This document shows, one piece after another, positions 7,099 to 14,366 of a stretch of 14,366 nucleotides of DNA. Under the pieces are notes generated by a model. The model searched no databases and had not been told where the DNA came from. It worked only from the letters and a program-made list of their open reading frames with translations. The stretch covers positions 1 through 14,366 of the forward strand of contig JBCDCZ010000102.1 of NCBI GenBank assembly GCA_039180865.1, in the 5' to 3' direction. Position 1 is the first letter of the stretch, and every line of letters starts with the position of its first letter. The position numbers and the translations under genes were made by a program. This stretch comes from JBCDCU01 sp039180865. Its GTDB lineage: Bacteria; Pseudomonadota; Alphaproteobacteria; Rhizobiales; JACESI01.

Positions 7099-7103
7099 GG
7101 TGA
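7099..7103 (+). promoter_or_regulatory. Ribosome binding site for the CTG start of the helicase
   Basis: GGTGA, part of the extended Shine-Dalgarno consensus AAGGAGGTGA, ends six bases before CTG 7110. This spacing is what a working start at 7110 would have. Confidence 0.5.
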
Positions 7104-7109
7104 AACACC

Positions 7110-8525
7110 CTGTCTGAAACATCAGAAAAAACATTCGAAGAACTCGGGCTTAGCACGAAGGTTCTCGAAGCAGTAACTGCATCCGGATATACAAGCCCGA
7201 CCCCGATCCAGGAAGGGTCAATTCCCCCTGCGCTCGAACGTCGCGATATTCTTGGGATTGCCCAGACCGGAACGGGAAAGACTGCGAGTTTCGTTCTGCC
7301 AATGCTGACGCTCCTTGAAAAAGGGCGCGCGCGGGCGCGCATGCCGCGTACGCTCATTCTGACGCCGACGCGGGAACTCGCCGCGCAGGTTGAAGAAAAC
7401 TTCGTCAAGTATGGCAAGAACCACAAGCTGACCGTCGCACTCCTCATCGGAGGTGTCTCTTTTGAGGATCAGCTGAAGAAGCTCGATCGCGGAGCTGACG
7501 TCCTCATTGCAACCCCCGGTCGTCTTCTTGACCATTTTGAGCGCGGCAAACTGCTTCTGACCGGTGTCGAAATCTTCGTGATCGATGAAGCAGACCGGAT
7601 GCTCGATATGGGGTTCATTCCCGACATCGAGCGCATCTCGTCGCTTATTCCCTTCACACGGCAAACACTGTTCTTTTCAGCGACCATGCCGGACGAAATT
7701 GAGCGCCTTGCCGATAAGTTTCTAAGCAATCCTGTCCGGGTTGAAGTTGCGCGCCAAGCGACGACTGCGAAAACGGTTTCCCAACATCTCGTTGCAGCAA
7801 CCGGTGAATCCTGGGACAAACGGGCAAAGCTTCGCGACCTTTTGGCAGACGCTCAGGATCTGAAAAACGCGATCATTTTCTGCAATCGCAAGAAAGACGT
7901 TTCGGAACTCTTCAGATCCCTGGAACGCCATGAATTCCAAGTCGGTGCCCTTCACGGCGATATGGATCAATTCGCGCGAACGGCCATTCTTGAAAACTTC
8001 AGAACCGGTAAGCTTCCGCTTCTCGTCGCCAGTGACGTCGCAGCCCGGGGCCTTGATATTCCGGAAGTCAGCCACGTCTTCAACTTCGACGTTCCGCATA
8101 ATGCTGAAGATTATGTCCATCGCATCGGACGAACCGGCCGGGCAGGACGGACGGGAACCGCCTACACGCTCGTCAGTCAGGATGACGAAAAGAATTTGAA
8201 GGCGATATTCGAACTCATCCAGACTGAGATCGATTGGCTCAATGACGCCGTCGACTTTGCTGCAGAGCGTGAAAAACGCCCGAAGCGCCGCGGCGGTCGT
8301 GGAAAATCAGGTTCGGAAGGCGGAGAACGCACATCACGCGCCAAAGCCGCCAAGGACGGATCAAAACAAAAGAAAGAGAGCGGACGAGCCAGACGGGACG
8401 CCTCAGAAGACGAAAAGGCAAACCGCAGACCATCGCGCAAAGACCAGGACCAGCCCGTTATTGGGCTCGGTGACCATGTTCCGGAGTTCCTTATTCGGCC
8501 AATTCGCAGCCGTAAGAGCGCATAG
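7110..8525 (+). CDS. rhlE: DEAD-box ATP-dependent RNA helicase (RhlE-like)
   Basis: Unwinds RNA duplexes using ATP, in roles such as ribosome assembly and mRNA decay. From CTG 7110 the product is 471 residues: SETSEKTFEELGL, Q motif with TPIQ at 31-34, Walker A AQTGTGKT at 51-58, PTRELA at about 86-91, DEAD at 159-162, SAT at 190-192, and motif VI HRIGRTGRAGR. The last 100 or so residues are a low-complexity Lys/Arg/Glu/Ser tail that probably binds RNA. The first ATG in frame (7302) would delete the Q motif and Walker A. A stop lies at 7101-7103 and no ATG, GTG or TTG occurs between it and 7302. CTG 7110 falls where relatives have Met-Ser-Glu and follows a GGTGA site, so I use it. A single-base sequencing error is the alternative. 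Confidence 0.88.
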   Translation: MSETSEKTFEELGLSTKVLEAVTASGYTSPTPIQEGSIPPALERRDILGIAQTGTGKTASFVLPMLTLLEKGRARARMPRTLILTPTRELAAQVEENFVKYGKNHKLTVALLIGGVSFEDQLKKLDRGADVLIATPGRLLDHFERGKLLLTGVEIFVIDEADRMLDMGFIPDIERISSLIPFTRQTLFFSATMPDEIERLADKFLSNPVRVEVARQATTAKTVSQHLVAATGESWDKRAKLRDLLADAQDLKNAIIFCNRKKDVSELFRSLERHEFQVGALHGDMDQFARTAILENFRTGKLPLLVASDVAARGLDIPEVSHVFNFDVPHNAEDYVHRIGRTGRAGRTGTAYTLVSQDDEKNLKAIFELIQTEIDWLNDAVDFAAEREKRPKRRGGRGKSGSEGGERTSRAKAAKDGSKQKKESGRARRDASEDEKANRRPSRKDQDQPVIGLGDHVPEFLIRPIRSRKSA

Positions 8526-8586
8526 TCTGAGTATCGCCGCATTCTCACCAGCTTCCATGCTGGCAAACTCATAAATGCCAAACTAC

Positions 8587-8601
8587 TTAACCCAGTGTTA
8601 A
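8587..8601 (+). promoter_or_regulatory. CtrA-like binding site TTAA-N7-TTAA
   Basis: The sequence TTAACCCAGTGTTAA is TTAA, seven bases, TTAA, which is the binding pattern of the alphaproteobacterial cell-cycle regulator CtrA. It also has perfect TTAAC/GTTAA arms. It is centred about 56 bases upstream of the cyclase start at 8650, in the only intergenic space that could hold that gene's promoter. Confidence 0.55.
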
Positions 8602-8649
8602 ATTAATCAAGGCTATTTTGTGCCCACGTAAGCTGTGGGAAGCCTTGGG

Positions 8650-9699
8650 ATGAGCATTCACAAAGAGTTTGAGAGAACTGTTCAATTCGCTGATGGTGCG
8701 CTTTCGCATATCAAGAAGAACAAGGTTCCGGCATACCCACACTCCTATGAAGTCTGGTATTCCTATCTGAGCGGCATCAATAAGGAATTGGTGAGCGCTA
8801 TTGACGCGATGTACCAGAAATATGGGCGCGTCTCTCCGACACAGGTTCAGGAGCTGCACAACACTTATCTGTCAAAGAACCCGATCGGCGACAAACTCGA
8901 TCAGATGGGCGAGGATTTCGCGGTCGAAGTCGACCGGCTTCTAACCATCATTGATCATTCCGGCCAAACCAAACGCGCTTTCGAGCAAATTCTCAATGAA
9001 GCGACAAAGAACCTTGAAAAACCGCTCGATCAGGAAGCCCTGAAGAAGATTGTCCGCGAACTGATCATTGAGACAACATCGATCCAAAGACGTAACGATG
9101 ATCTTGAAGTCCAGCTGCAAAATGCCCGCGACAATATCGAGACGCTCAAAAAGCACATCGAGGAGATTCGCGAAGAAAGCGTGATGGACTCACTGACCAT
9201 GATCGGCAACCGCAAGCATTTCGATCGCAATCTCGAGCTTGAAGTCGCCGCCCATCAGGAATCTGGTCATCCTCTGAGCCTCATCTTGTGCGACATCGAT
9301 CATTTCAAACGGTTCAACGATACATGGGGTCACCAGGCAGGTGACCAGGTACTGCGTCTTGTTGCACTCGCCATCAAAGGCAATGTCAAGACGCAGGATA
9401 TTCCATGCCGCTACGGTGGTGAGGAGTTCGCAATTATCCTGCCGAAGACCAATGTTGAACAGGCAACTGTCGTCGCAGAACGCATCCGCAAAACCGTCTC
9501 ACGACGCGATGTTGTCAAACGCTCAACCGGCGAAAACCTCGGACGGATTACGATTTCCGCCGGGATTTCAACGCTTCATCCGAATGAACTGGGCCCAAGC
9601 CTCATTCGCCGGGCCGACCTTTGCCTTTATGCCGCAAAGAATTCCGGGCGCGACCGTCTCATTACCGAGACGAACGCCGTCATGCGCGACGTCGCGTGA
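8650..9699 (+). CDS. GGDEF-domain diguanylate cyclase
   Basis: Makes the second messenger c-di-GMP from two GTP; 349 residues and cytosolic, with no membrane helix or signal peptide. The N-terminal region (about 1-100, with YEVWYSYLSGINKEL) is an uncharacterised helical segment common in alphaproteobacterial cyclases. A coiled coil follows (about 145-178), then the GGDEF domain from DSLTMIGNRKHFD. The metal site is in LCDIDHFKRFND and the active-site GGEEF is at 256-260. The inhibitory site, normally RxxD five residues before, reads KTQD (247-250), so product inhibition may be weakened. I chose ATG 8650 (GGGA nine bases upstream) over GTG 8635. The CtrA-like site upstream suggests cell-cycle control. 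Confidence 0.94.
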   Translation: MSIHKEFERTVQFADGALSHIKKNKVPAYPHSYEVWYSYLSGINKELVSAIDAMYQKYGRVSPTQVQELHNTYLSKNPIGDKLDQMGEDFAVEVDRLLTIIDHSGQTKRAFEQILNEATKNLEKPLDQEALKKIVRELIIETTSIQRRNDDLEVQLQNARDNIETLKKHIEEIREESVMDSLTMIGNRKHFDRNLELEVAAHQESGHPLSLILCDIDHFKRFNDTWGHQAGDQVLRLVALAIKGNVKTQDIPCRYGGEEFAIILPKTNVEQATVVAERIRKTVSRRDVVKRSTGENLGRITISAGISTLHPNELGPSLIRRADLCLYAAKNSGRDRLITETNAVMRDVA

Positions 9700-9741
9700 C
9701 AAGCTAAGCCGAATTTCAGACTGTCGATTGGTTGGCGCGCC

Positions 9742-10116
9742 TTAGCTCGGTGTCATGCCTTCAGGCAGCTTTGCTGGCGTCAGTTCGACCGATTCTCCGC
9801 AACCACATGCAGAGGTCTGATTAGGATTGTTGAACACAAAGCCGGTACGGAACTTCGTCACTTCGAAATCCACCTCTGTTCCAAGCAGAAACAAAATGGC
9901 TTTTGAATCGATGTAAATCTTGCCTTCATCGAAATCGACCACGTCGTCGCCAGGCTCACCGCCTTTGGTGAGATCAACGGTATATTCCATTCCGGCACAG
10001 CCGCCATTTTTGACGCCAATGCGGATGCCGTCGCGATCGTCCTGGCCATGCATCAGTTCACCCAAGCGGGTGCGGGCAGCAGGCGTCGCGGTAATCAGTT
10101 GCATTCCACCAAACAT
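9742..10116 (-). CDS. sufA: A-type iron-sulfur carrier (SufA/IscA/HesB family)
   Basis: Binds and passes Fe-S clusters from the SUF scaffold to target proteins. The 124 residues carry the three conserved cysteines: Cys40 in NGGCAGMEY and Cys104/Cys106 in SACGCGES, with the CX63CXC spacing of the family. The start is ATG 10116, preceded by GAGGA at the right distance. The longer frame up to 10188 would overlap sufT and is not needed. It lies 17 bases after sufT and is the last gene of the operon. SufA and IscA names are used interchangeably for this position in alphaproteobacteria; the symbol follows the operon. Confidence 0.93.
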   Translation of the reverse strand: MFGGMQLITATPAARTRLGELMHGQDDRDGIRIGVKNGGCAGMEYTVDLTKGGEPGDDVVDFDEGKIYIDSKAILFLLGTEVDFEVTKFRTGFVFNNPNQTSACGCGESVELTPAKLPEGMTPS

Positions 10117-10133
10117 GCGATTTTCCTCAGGAT

Positions 10134-10547
10134 TCAGTACCAGTTTAGCGCAACCTGCGCTTCCTCTGACATGCGCGAAATATCCCACGGAGGATCGAAG
10201 ACCAGGTTAACATTGACCAATCCAACGCCATCCACCGAAGCCACTGCGTTTTCCACCCAGATCGGCATTTCTCCGGCGACGGGGCATCCGGGCGCCGTCA
10301 GGGTCATTTCAACCTCGACATCGCGGTCATCAGAAATGTCGACCTTGTAGATCAGCCCGAGTTCATAAATATCGACTGGGATCTCCGGGTCGTAAACGGT
10401 TTTCAATGAAGCGATAATATCGGTCGTCAGGCGTTCCAGTTCATCTGCGGGAATAGCGGACCCTGGAACTGAATTCTGGGCTTCAGCGCCTGCGTCGCTG
10501 ACGACAGCCTCTGTCGATACGTGTTCGTTTTGCACCTGTTCGTCCAT
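10134..10547 (-). CDS. sufT: SUF-associated DUF59 (MIP18-like) protein SufT
   Basis: A DUF59 protein that helps mature Fe-S proteins alongside SUF. The 137 residues have an acidic, variable N-terminal tail (1-33) and the DUF59 core. DPEIPVDIYELGLIY is at 53-67. The conserved Cys88 is in LTAPGCPVAGEMP, and PPWDISRMSEEA is near the end. I use ATG 10547, which has GGGG about seven bases upstream; ATG 10553 and GTG 10586 are in-frame alternatives. It lies between sufS and the A-type carrier on the same strand, the usual alphaproteobacterial order. Confidence 0.92.
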   Translation of the reverse strand: MDEQVQNEHVSTEAVVSDAGAEAQNSVPGSAIPADELERLTTDIIASLKTVYDPEIPVDIYELGLIYKVDISDDRDVEVEMTLTAPGCPVAGEMPIWVENAVASVDGVGLVNVNLVFDPPWDISRMSEEAQVALNWY

Positions 10548-10588
10548 TCTCATGCCCCGATACCACTGAATTTCGCTCAAATGCACAT

Positions 10589-11833
10589 TTACGCGAAGAA
10601 ATCTTGGGCTTTCTTCAAAGCTGCTGCAAGGGCGTCGACTTCCTCACGTGTATTATACATACCAAAGCTTGCACGACATGTGGAGGTTACGCCAAACCTT
10701 TGCAAGAGCGGCTGCGCGCAATGCGTTCCCGCCCGGACCGCAATACCGGATCTGTCGATCACCATCGACACGTCGTGAGCATGGATTCCTTCCAGCTCGA
10801 AAGAGACGATTGCACCTTTTCCTGTGGCCTTACCAAAAATCTTCACGCTGTTCATAGCGCTGAGCTGTTCCATGGCGTAGGCGCAAAGATCTGCCTCGTG
10901 AGCGGCAATATGATCCCGCCCGATACTCTCGACATAGTCAATTGCAGCGCCAAGACCAATCGCCTGGGCAATCGGCGGGGTACCCGCCTCGAAACGGTGA
11001 GGAGAAGCGGCGTAAGTGACGCCATCTTCGGTCACATCCTTGATCATTTCACCGCCGCCCATGAAAGGCGGCATGGCGTTCAAAAGATCCAATTTGCCGT
11101 AAAGCACACCGATCCCTGACGGGCCATACAGTTTGTGGCCGGTGAAACAGTAAAAGTCTGCGTCAAGATCGCGGACATCGACCGGCATGTGAACGGCCGA
11201 CTGGCTGCCATCCACCATGACCTTTACACCACGCTCATGGGCAAACGCGCAGATTTCCTTGATTGGTACCACGGTTCCAAGCACGTTCGACATATGCGTG
11301 ATTGCAACCATTTTGGTGCGCTCGGTGAAAAGGTCCTTAAACGCATCCATCAGGAAATTGCCGTCTTCGTCGACAGGCGCCCATTTAATCACCGCACCGT
11401 GGCGTTCGCGAAGATAGTTCCACGGAACGATATTAGAGTGATGCTCCATGATGGAGAGAATGATTTCGTCACCCTCGCCGATATTCGCCCCGCCGTATGA
11501 GTGCGCGACGAGATTGATCGCCTCGGTTGACGAGCGCGTAAAGATGACTTCGTCAATGCTTCCAGCATTCAGGAACGCCCGGCACTTCTCCCGAGCGGCC
11601 TCATAAGCATCCGTCGTCGCATTTGACAGATAATGGAGACCGCGGTGCACGTTCGAATATTCATGGGAATAAACGTGGCTTACGGCATCAATCACTGCCT
11701 TCGGCTTTTGCGCAGAAGCACCATTATCCAGATAGACGAGTGGTTTGTTATGAACGGTGCGAGATAAAATCGGAAAATCCGATCTTATCCGCGCCAAATC
11801 ATAAGCTTCAGTCATCGTGCTTTCAGCTAGCAT
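10589..11833 (-). CDS. sufS: Cysteine desulfurase SufS
   Basis: A PLP enzyme that removes sulfur from L-cysteine, leaving alanine and an enzyme persulfide, to feed SufBCD. The 414 residues are typical of group II desulfurases. The PLP lysine is Lys234 in FTGHKLYGPSG and the persulfide cysteine is Cys372 in RAGTHCAQPL. Other marks are PLVYLDNGASAQKP, MEHHSNIVPW and VDGSQSAVH. I use ATG 11833 because GAGG sits six bases upstream; ATG 11839 and ATG 11815 (MTEAYDLARI) are alternatives and change only the N-terminal tip. It begins 29 bases after sufD. No sufE or sufU is present in this window; the sulfur acceptor partner may be elsewhere. Confidence 0.96.
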   Translation of the reverse strand: MLAESTMTEAYDLARIRSDFPILSRTVHNKPLVYLDNGASAQKPKAVIDAVSHVYSHEYSNVHRGLHYLSNATTDAYEAAREKCRAFLNAGSIDEVIFTRSSTEAINLVAHSYGGANIGEGDEIILSIMEHHSNIVPWNYLRERHGAVIKWAPVDEDGNFLMDAFKDLFTERTKMVAITHMSNVLGTVVPIKEICAFAHERGVKVMVDGSQSAVHMPVDVRDLDADFYCFTGHKLYGPSGIGVLYGKLDLLNAMPPFMGGGEMIKDVTEDGVTYAASPHRFEAGTPPIAQAIGLGAAIDYVESIGRDHIAAHEADLCAYAMEQLSAMNSVKIFGKATGKGAIVSFELEGIHAHDVSMVIDRSGIAVRAGTHCAQPLLQRFGVTSTCRASFGMYNTREEVDALAAALKKAQDFFA

Positions 11834-11862
11834 CTGCATCCTCGCGCCCCCCGTTTGCGCAA

Positions 11863-13125
11863 TCAGGCGTGGTCATCAAGCCAAGCGTCGATGATCGCGA
11901 TCATAGCCTCTTCGAGCGCTTCGTCGTCCAGATCCTCGACAACTTCGTCAACGAAACCTTTGATCAGGATGGCGCGGGCTTCCCGTTCCGGAATGCCGCG
12001 CGACATTAGGTAGAACATATAGCTCGGTTCGATGTCGGCGAAAGTGGCGCCATGGCCGCAGGCAACATCGTCTGCAAAGATTTCGAGTTCCGGTTTCGCA
12101 GAAAAGTCGCCGTCGTCAGAAAGAAGCAGCGTATTGCATGCCATCTGGGCATCTGTTTTCTGCGCGATCTGGGCGACCCGGATCATACCCTGGAAAACAC
12201 CTTTACCGTTACCGACGACTACGTTTCGGATGATTTCTTCCGACGTCGTGTGAGGCACCGCGTGGTTAAGGTCCATGGTGAGATCGATGTGCTGATCATC
12301 GCCGATAAGGTTGACACCGCGCAGGATGAACTCACTACCCTCGCCTGCGACCTTCACGTTGAGGTCCTGACGACAGAAACGCCCGCCCGCATTCACCACA
12401 AAGAGGGTCAGTTTCGCGTCAGCTTCGATCGATACATTGATCTGGCCTAGATGGGTTGCGGCGTCACCATTCTGAAAAACGATGAGGTATTTGGCATCAG
12501 CACCCGGTCCGACGGACAGATTGGTTACCGCCGTATTCTGGTAGGCAGTTCCATCACCACCGGTATAGCGCTCGATAATTGTTGCGCTCGCTTTTGCACC
12601 GATGTGAACATCATGCTGGCTTGTCGCAAGCTGTGCTTGATCGCTCGCCAAATGGCCGATCCCGATTGGAGTGTCTACGGAAGCACCATCAGCAACAGTG
12701 ATATCTAAACAGTCGCCGCCAAGCGCCTGTCCCATGAGGCCGATCGTGTTCTCGTTCGGTATGTCACTCGTCAAAACACGTTCGGAACGCGAGAGCGTCA
12801 CGCCTTCAGGCGCATCCTCGGCAAGTTCCGTGAAGACGTGTCCGTCAAGAACCGGAACGCTCGCCGCCTCAATCGCCGTCTTGTCGCTCTTTGCAAGCGT
12901 TTCGGCGTTTCCTTCGTCCGCACGTCCGGCAAGTGGCGGCACGTTTTTCAGATGCTGACGCAGATCGGTATAGTGCCACGCCTCAACGCGACGTGTTGGA
13001 AGACCTGTCGCCCTGAGCCGGGTCATGGCGGCCTGAGCTTCGGCCGACGCTTCACCACGTCCTTCAAACGCTTCGATGAGTGCCTCTTCGGCTGGGGTCA
13101 GCTTTTTCATTTGAACCACATTCAT
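11863..13125 (-). CDS. sufD: Fe-S assembly scaffold subunit SufD
   Basis: SufD pairs with SufB and SufC to form the SufBC2D scaffold where clusters are built. The 420 residues match the family length. The N-terminal helical part includes LPTRRVEAWHYTDLR. The middle is a right-handed beta-helix. The C-terminal KPELEIFADDVACGHGAT segment carries Cys356 and His358, His358 corresponding to the conserved His360 of the E. coli protein. The final helices read SYMFYLMSRGIPEREAR. The start is ATG 13125, set by a very strong GGAGGGGTGA ribosome binding site. The frame stays open to 13242 but that part overlaps sufC and adds unrelated residues. It follows sufC by 16 bases. Confidence 0.96.
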   Translation of the reverse strand: MNVVQMKKLTPAEEALIEAFEGRGEASAEAQAAMTRLRATGLPTRRVEAWHYTDLRQHLKNVPPLAGRADEGNAETLAKSDKTAIEAASVPVLDGHVFTELAEDAPEGVTLSRSERVLTSDIPNENTIGLMGQALGGDCLDITVADGASVDTPIGIGHLASDQAQLATSQHDVHIGAKASATIIERYTGGDGTAYQNTAVTNLSVGPGADAKYLIVFQNGDAATHLGQINVSIEADAKLTLFVVNAGGRFCRQDLNVKVAGEGSEFILRGVNLIGDDQHIDLTMDLNHAVPHTTSEEIIRNVVVGNGKGVFQGMIRVAQIAQKTDAQMACNTLLLSDDGDFSAKPELEIFADDVACGHGATFADIEPSYMFYLMSRGIPEREARAILIKGFVDEVVEDLDDEALEEAMIAIIDAWLDDHA

Positions 13126-13129
13126 TAAG

Positions 13130-13139
13130 TCACCCCTCC
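13130..13139 (-). promoter_or_regulatory. Ribosome binding site of sufD
   Basis: The minus strand reads GGAGGGGTGA four bases before ATG 13125, a strong match to the Shine-Dalgarno consensus. It decides the sufD start against longer in-frame options. Confidence 0.8.
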
Positions 13140-13141
13140 GG

Positions 13142-13897
13142 TCAGGCCGCTTTGCTGATGATGTCGGCGTAGCCGTTTTCTTCAAGCTGCAGAGCGAGTG
13201 ACTTGTCGCCGGATTCAATGATCTGTCCTTTGTAAAGAACATGAACGCTGTCCGGGACGATGTGCTCGAGAAGGCGCTGATAGTGAGTGATCACGAGAAA
13301 ACCGCGGTTTTCAGCACGCAGTTGATTGACACCTTCGGAAACGACTTTCAGTGCATCGATATCAAGCCCTGAATCGGTTTCATCAAGGACGCACAATTCC
13401 GGCTGCAGCAAAGCCATCTGCAGGATCTCCGCACGCTTCTTCTCGCCGCCGGAGAAGCCGACATTAAGAGGGCGTTTCAGCATATTCATATCGATCGCGA
13501 GTTTACCTGCCGCTTCCTTCACAAGGCGGATGAAATCAGGTGTTGCAAGTTCATCCTCACCGCGCGCCTTGCGCTGGGCATTCATCGCGGTCTTAAGGAA
13601 CGTCATCGTCGGAACGCCCGGAATTTCAACCGGATATTGGAAGGCAAGGAAAAGGCCAGTTGCAGCCCGTTCTGCGGGATCCATTTCAAGGATGCTCTCG
13701 CCTTTGAAAAGGATGTCGCCTTCCGTCACCTCGTAATCCTCGCGACCGGCGAGGATGTAAGAAAGCGTGGATTTACCAGAGCCGTTCGGCCCCATGATCG
13801 CGGCCACTTCGCCCGGTTCAACGGAAAGGCTCAAGCCACGGATGATTTCGGTGCCGTCTTCGGCAATGCGCGCATGGAGGTTTTTGATTTCAAGCAT
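13142..13897 (-). CDS. sufC: Fe-S assembly ATPase SufC
   Basis: An ABC-type ATPase without membrane segments that drives shape changes in SufBC2D. The 251 residues show Walker A GPNGSGKST at 36-44, Q-loop FQYP near 87, signature FSGGEKKR at 148-155, Walker B CVLDETDSGLD at 169-179 with catalytic Glu173, and the H-loop His205. The insert EMDPAERAATGLFLAFQYPVEIPGV is typical of SufC. The start is ATG 13897, with a weak GAGAAA upstream. A 121-base gap with a hairpin separates it from sufB. Confidence 0.97.
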   Translation of the reverse strand: MLEIKNLHARIAEDGTEIIRGLSLSVEPGEVAAIMGPNGSGKSTLSYILAGREDYEVTEGDILFKGESILEMDPAERAATGLFLAFQYPVEIPGVPTMTFLKTAMNAQRKARGEDELATPDFIRLVKEAAGKLAIDMNMLKRPLNVGFSGGEKKRAEILQMALLQPELCVLDETDSGLDIDALKVVSEGVNQLRAENRGFLVITHYQRLLEHIVPDSVHVLYKGQIIESGDKSLALQLEENGYADIISKAA

Positions 13898-13968
13898 GAT
13901 GTTTCTCGTTCGCTAAACGTTTGTCTGAAGCGCGGCGATCCGATCCGGCTTCCCTGTTCATTGGCGCG

Positions 13969-14006
13969 AAGGTGTCGCCACGCCTCAGCGGTCAACGCGA
14001 CACCTT
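13969..14006 (-). repeat. Inverted repeat (hairpin) between sufB and sufC
   Basis: AAGGTGTCGC (13969-13978) and GCGACACCTT (13997-14006) are perfect 10-bp inverted arms around an 18-base loop. Two further pairs lie outside one mismatch, and a CGC/GCG mini-stem lies in the loop. In the minus-strand transcript it begins 12 bases after the sufB stop. No U-run follows, so it is not a standard terminator. It may stabilise or process the mRNA, or cause partial termination. Confidence 0.65.
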
Positions 14007-14018
14007 TGCAAGCGCTGT

Positions 14019-14366
14019 TTACCCGACGCTGCCTTCCAGGCTGATGGAGATCAGCTTCTGGGCTTCAACGGCAAATTCCATCGGCAATTCCTGGATGACC
14101 TCGCGGACAAAGCCATTGACGATAAGCGCTGTCGCTTCTTCCTCATCGATCCCGCGCTGCATGCAGTAGAAGAGCTGATCTTCGGAAATCTTCGAGGTTG
14201 TCGCCTCGTGTTCGAACTGTGCCGACGCATTCTTCGCCTCGATATAAGGCACAGTATGCGAACCGCATTGGTCTCCAATCAGAAGAGAATCGCATTGCGT
14301 AAAGTTCCGAGCGTTTTCCGCTTTGCGATGCGCGGAAACCTGACCACGATACGTGTTCTGGGAGAA
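14019..14366 (-). CDS. sufB: Fe-S assembly scaffold subunit SufB, C-terminal part (runs off right edge)
   Basis: The last 115 residues of SufB, the core scaffold of the SufBC2D complex. The fragment opens FSQNTYRGQV and includes ARNFTQCDSLLIGDQCG, PYIEAKN, FEHEATTSKISEDQLFYCMQRGI and the end LEGSVG. Cys25 of the fragment and His53-Glu54 are 28 residues apart, the spacing of the functional Cys405, His433 and Glu434 of E. coli SufB. The stop is TAA at 14019. The N-terminal three quarters, the operon promoter and any iscR-like regulator lie beyond the window. Confidence 0.95.
   Translation of the reverse strand, partial: FSQNTYRGQVSAHRKAENARNFTQCDSLLIGDQCGSHTVPYIEAKNASAQFEHEATTSKISEDQLFYCMQRGIDEEEATALIVNGFVREVIQELPMEFAVEAQKLISISLEGSVG

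Noticed and set aside
7302..8525. Helicase starting at ATG 7302
   Set aside because: This start deletes the Q motif and Walker A, which are intact in the same frame just upstream.
8548..8563. CCAGC/GCTGG hairpin after the helicase gene, as a terminator
   Set aside because: The stem is only 5 bp and no T-run follows.
9702..9747. AGCTAAG/CTTAGCT inverted repeat between the cyclase and sufA genes, as a two-way terminator
   Set aside because: The 7-bp arms are 32 bases apart, one arm lies within the sufA stop region, and there is no T-run on either strand.

Overview
The window looks like chromosomal DNA of an alphaproteobacterium. The evidence is the SUF gene order sufB-sufC-sufD-sufS-sufT-sufA, the families DUF1489 and DUF3253, a long RhlE-type helicase with a basic tail, and a site matching the CtrA pattern TTAA-N7-TTAA. 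Genus cannot be fixed by eye; a CtrA-using lineage such as the Hyphomonadaceae, Caulobacterales or Parvularculales fits. Base composition looks even throughout, and I see no insertion sequence, prophage, CRISPR array, tRNA or rRNA. This is mostly core-genome material.

Left part (1-3505). The first 65 codons of a VWA-domain protein run off the left edge on the minus strand from a GTG start with a strong ribosome binding site. panC (pantothenate synthetase) follows on the plus strand. Next comes a minus-strand set of three: a 44-residue single-helix membrane protein, a rhodanese that starts with TTG, and a DUF1489 protein. A plus-strand pair follows, a DUF599 membrane protein and a DUF3253 protein, overlapping by 4 bases.

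Middle part (3512-9699). Four minus-strand genes form a likely operon reading mgtE (Mg2+ transporter), a small alpha/beta-barrel-like protein, a ClpP-family protease and an aldo/keto reductase. Divergent from mgtE is a DEAD-box RNA helicase (rhlE-like). Its frame has no ATG, GTG or TTG upstream of the Q motif and Walker A, so it most likely starts at CTG 7110. A GGDEF diguanylate cyclase follows, with a CtrA-like site about 50 bases before its start.

Right part (9742-14366). A minus-strand SUF iron-sulfur assembly operon is present as sufB (C-terminal part only), sufC, sufD, sufS, sufT (DUF59) and an A-type carrier (sufA/iscA type). SufS takes sulfur from cysteine, SufBCD is the scaffold and ATPase where clusters form, and SufT and the A-type carrier help mature and deliver clusters. 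A perfect 10-bp inverted repeat lies between sufB and sufC.

The points most worth a second look are the CTG start of the helicase, the CtrA-like site before the cyclase, the 44-residue membrane protein ahead of the rhodanese, and the sufB-sufC hairpin. I found no clearly new multi-gene system.
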